The notes under the pieces: model-generated
Seen by the model: the letters and a program-made list of their open reading frames with translations, nothing else
Database searches by the model: none
What the model was told of the DNA's origin: nothing
DNA from: Lactifluus volemus
Lineage: Eukaryota > Basidiomycota > Agaricomycetes > Russulales > Russulaceae
NCBI GenBank assembly: GCA_022376515.1
Contig: WTXI01000487.1
Span: 1 to 22,191 of the forward strand
Direction: 5' to 3'
Length of the DNA stretch: 22,191 nucleotides
In this document: positions 18,792 to 22,191 of the stretch, piece after piece
Layout of the letters: each line of letters begins with the position of its first letter
How positions within the stretch are numbered: the first letter of the stretch is position 1
Position numbers and translations under genes: made by a program

Positions 18792-19514
18792 TCAAGCTGA
18801 AGTATGAGTAATCACTGGGAGTGGGAGCCCTGTGCTCAAGCGCGGGCAAGAAAGATGGGTACTGTGCGAGGCACCAGCACAACTGGATACATGAAAAAAA
18901 GGGCACTCAACATTCGCCATATCAAGGCGACATAAGCGACATGAACTAGTGTGTGAAAGGTGTGTCGAATGAGGGACTCGGAGGGGAATGGAAAGGTGAA
19001 AGAGATACAGGAGGAGGGAGTTCATGCGTCTCGGAGAGCAGCGCGTGTAGTTCCGGATGAAATAACTTAGGCGGTCAGTGGCCTGGAAGCGTAAAGGAGG
19101 GTCTGAGTGTGGGTTCATTCCAATATGAACCGCAAAGTTAGGAAGCAAAGGGAGCCAGTGTCCCACTGGCACTGGCACCAATTCGACGGCGTGAGCGAAA
19201 CACTATTTGAGGCCGATTGGCAGTGATGTCTCCCCACGATTCGATGGAGAGGACCGAAAATCGGTGGTGATGGAACGGCCAATCGTAGTATACCCGAGCC
19301 AGTCTCTGGCATCATTGTCCTCAAGCTGCCAGTGGAGCACGAGCGTGATATTACCCAGGGACATGGACCGCATTTCACTCCCTCATCCGAATAACGTATC
19401 CCCACCCAATCGTGATAATCTGCCATGGCTTTTGACAACCAGCCTGGGCCTTTCGCTCGCTGTCGTGTTACATGTTATTCCTTTCTCGGCGCCAGGGATA
19501 TTGCTCGGATCGGG
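18792..19514 (-). pseudogene. Long coding-looking frame broken by two stops
   Basis: One minus-strand frame runs 241 codons from 19514 to the TGA at 18792, interrupted only by TGA at 19385-19383 and TAG at 19205-19203. Readable parts include NITLVLHWQLEDNDARDWLG, YTTIGRSITTDFRSSPSNRG, HWLPLLPNFAVHIGMNPH and LRFQATDRLSYFIRNYTR. The first two-thirds look like a folded domain. The last third is Ser/His/Leu-rich and probably not coding. No family is recognised. A plus-strand frame (19207-19524) overlaps it and is the competing reading. Confidence 0.25.
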
Positions 19515-20529
19515 TCAAAGTTGAGGGGGGCGGCGCGACGTCGAACCTTACTTTCTCACCCTCTCACGTGATAGAAGCCCTTGTGCATGTGACTACACCA
19601 GGAATATGCTTCAAGTTGTGATGTTCCAACTGCATCTAAACGACTACTTGACATACTGTATCATATGGTCAAGGAGACAGGTGAGGGCCTTGCACCGGGC
19701 TAATCGATATTACAAAGAGAAATTACACGTATAATCTGCTTCAGATGCGATATCATCATGGTGACCTGCGTAACTTCCGGGCGCCGTTGACCAAGGCTCT
19801 TGCCCAGGCCGCTATCAAAATTCCAGTCTATGATCGGCACGCTCTGAGAGAAATTTCATTCGTCTGAATGCCATGTTCAATTTACATCATCTGTCTCAGG
19901 CTGTAATCATACTACATGGTAGTGAAAAACCGGATGAATCCATGTCGAACTAAACGCGAAAACTTGACTCTATGAGAACTTCTGCAGCACGAGTCGACAC
20001 ATTTCTCAACCATTTTCACCCCTTCCCTGCGTAACCTCTCTCACACGAGAATGGTAAAAAAAAGTCATTTGTATTGTTCATTAATCGAGAGACACGTAGC
20101 CTAGTATGTGAGTGAAATTGCCATGCTCAATGTCCTTCGACATATATTCCTGCGTGACTCCCTGCCCAGTCTTCTGTATGCCAGTGGTTGCAAGTGTAAA
20201 AGAAAGTGCTGGTGGATGGGCGCACTGCCGCCTCGAGTTTCACAAGGCCGCAGCCTCACTTTCGGATCGAGCACACCCACACCCACATCGGCGCAGCAGT
20301 CGAGACGAGCGACTTAGCCTATCTCGATCATTCTCATTCGTTTACACTCTACTAGTATAAACTTTGGACTAGGTCGTAACAAGAAGCAGATTTATATATA
20401 ATTTATCATATCTATGGGGGTGTGAGTTTCTGGGGAGCGAAAAAGGGCAGGAAGCACTGGCAAGGTTCCCGACGACGACAATGTCGTCGGTTCTAGTATG
20501 AAAAAGAACAAAGGGTAAACAAGGCAAGC
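19515..20529. other. Intergenic DNA
   Basis: No supported gene. It includes a perfect hairpin at 20469-20490 (CCGACGAC, loop GACAAT, GTCGTCGG) about 40 bp outside the end of the duplicated NLR segment. Confidence 0.5.
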
Positions 20530-22191
20530 AGGATTGGAATCGGAAAGGCAATCAGAAAATGCGAAGCGCGTAGCATACGAGATAAGTAAGTATAATAGAG
20601 ATGTGGCGAGACCAAAAAAATGATGCAAAGTACTCATCTACGGCACATTTCGCACAGCGTCTGGGGCACATCCCAGAAACTCGCAAATGCAAGCCAGGAT
20701 GACAGCCAGTGAAGTACAACACAGCCTGATCGAGTGCCCTCCCCCCTGCGAGATAATGTGGCCTCTCTCTGCGTCGGCGTTCGGCATTCATGCTCCCTCA
20801 AACGGCGTCCGATTGTCGTGGTCCCGTGCGTAGATATCGGCACCATGGTTCAGTAATACTCGCACGGTTTTCATCTTCTTGTTGCTCTTCGCGAGGTGCA
20901 GCGGTGTCTTGCCACTACTATCTTTCGCGTTCACGTACGCACCTCGCGTGAGCAAAAACTTCACGACATCGACAGCCCCCTCATATGACGCCACATGCAA
21001 CGGATGCCAACCCTTGTCATTACGCGCGTCTATATCTCCGCCCTTGTCGAGCAAGAGCTCGACGACGTCAACAGGTCCGCAACGCGACGCTACGTGTAAC
21101 GGCGTCCAGTTCTTGTGATCCAGGGAATCCACTTTCGCGCCTTTCTCGATTAGCAATTTTACAAGCTGACGCCTTCCGTTGTCTGACGCTACGTGTAGTG
21201 GCGTTGAACGCTTGCCATCGCAGATGTCGACCCTCGCTCCACGGGCAATCAGGAGTTCGGCGATGTCGTCGTTTTCGTTGATAGACGCGAGGTGCAACGG
21301 AGTTGAGAGGTCCCTATCCTGAGCGTCTACTTTTGCGCCATGGCCGATCAAGAGTTTACAATTTGACATTCCCTTGACCGATGCGAGGTGAATTGGAAAT
21401 GAACCCTGGTCATTGGGGACGTCTACTACTACTTCGCGCCTTGATCAAGTAGCAGTTTGACTGCGTCAACGTCCCCGTTCTCCATGCTAGTTGTAACAAT
21501 GGCAAGAGCTTTTCGCCCTGGATGCGTAAACCTGCGCCGTGATTGACTAGTAGGCGTCGGAGCTCGGGGTGTCCTTTGGTGAACGCAATGGATAGCGGAG
21601 TGAGCTTTGTCATCTGGAGCATTCACATTTGCGCCATGCTCAACTAACAGCTGAGCAATGTCGAGATGTCCCAAGAACATGCTGCGTGGAGTGGGGTTAC
21701 GAAGGTGCCACCGTTGCATTGACATCTTGTGAATGTGTCCTGATAAGATGGCCTGCCAGATCACGGAAACCACAGATCGTGGCATAATATAAGGCGCCAG
21801 CAGCCCTTGTGTTAAGCCAGGGCCCGTTGATACGGCTTCGTCAATATCATACAACCGAACCAATTTCTGAATTCTGGCTTTGTTGGGTCGAAAAGTACTT
21901 TCATCCCATCCAGTACGTGGGATGACACGTTCATAAATTGGGCATGGTCGACCCAATGTCGAGCAGCATATTCGACTAGCGGTGCACCGCTAGGTGCACC
22001 CTTGACCTCGTCAACGCGGCCGTCCCATGCAAGCAAAACTCCGAGACAGGCCTTTGCAAGGACAGTGTGCGCATCTTCGAGGAGACATGATAGCGGGAGA
22101 GACGTCTGATTGATGAATGGACGAGGCGAGGCGAGGTTAGAAAATCCTTCACAGAAACGTGGGAGAGTTTGGCAACTCGGCGACCATCTTC
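20530..22191 (-). pseudogene. Degenerate copy of the NLR ankyrin half and 3' flank
   Basis: This matches 8661-10270 of the intact gene in order and orientation. It covers the region after NACHT, the ankyrin repeats, the stop region (TGA at 20790-20788) and the 3' flank, and runs off the right edge. Lesions against the intact gene include a lost G near 21717 that creates a TAA, two lost bases near 21675, and five extra bases near 21427 giving an in-frame TAG. The last six repeats (21427 down to 20790) stay open. The C-terminal tail is shorter than in the intact gene. Near 22000 there is a small extra direct repeat of GGTGCACC. The N-terminal half lies outside the window. Confidence 0.85.

Noticed and set aside
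1..22191. tRNA, rRNA and intact transposable elements
   Set aside because: No cloverleaf-like motifs, rRNA segments, terminal repeats, reverse transcriptase or transposase motifs were seen by eye.

Overview
The window looks like nuclear DNA from an agaricomycete (mushroom-forming basidiomycete). The evidence is genes cut by many 46-62 nt GT-AG introns, a NACHT/ankyrin NLR-like protein with the typical agaricomycete block before its P-loop, a DUF6535 membrane protein and a DUF3433 membrane protein. No bacterial signals, tRNA or rRNA genes, CRISPR array or intact transposase were seen. All calls come from reading translations by eye; family names are from memory of the families and no search was run.

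Layout. 1-180 (+): C-terminal end of a gene running off the left edge. 181-1692: mostly non-coding, with a dispersed repeat copy and a possible ankyrin-like relic. 1693-3164 (-): a probable multi-exon Ser/Pro-rich gene of unknown function, possibly continuing upstream to about 4330. 4996-7646 (+): a 15-exon DUF3433 gene, reconstructed in one consistent frame (627 aa). 7647-8836: intergenic, with a T20-G19 homopolymer block. 8837-12363 (-): an intact five-exon NLR-like gene (1106 aa: Goodbye-like N-terminal region, NACHT, about ten ankyrin repeats). 12364-12936: shared divergent promoter region. 12937-15692 (+): DUF6535 four-helix membrane protein (about 846 aa) with a 17-unit Gln-His-Gly-Gly minisatellite. 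16421-17238 (-): broken N-terminal fragment of a second NLR. 17300-17623 and 18792-19514 (-): coding-looking frames interrupted by stops. 18129-18343 (+): a candidate two-exon small secreted peptide. 20530-22191 (-): a degenerate copy of the NLR ankyrin half and its 3' flank, running off the right edge.

Working together. The best functional unit is the head-to-head pair of the NLR gene and the DUF6535 gene, start codons 573 bp apart. NLR-like proteins with NACHT and repeat domains are sensors of non-self in fungi, and DUF6535 proteins are membrane proteins of unknown role. That the two act together is inference. One intact and two broken NLR copies on the same strand within 14 kb suggest a locus of gene birth and death.
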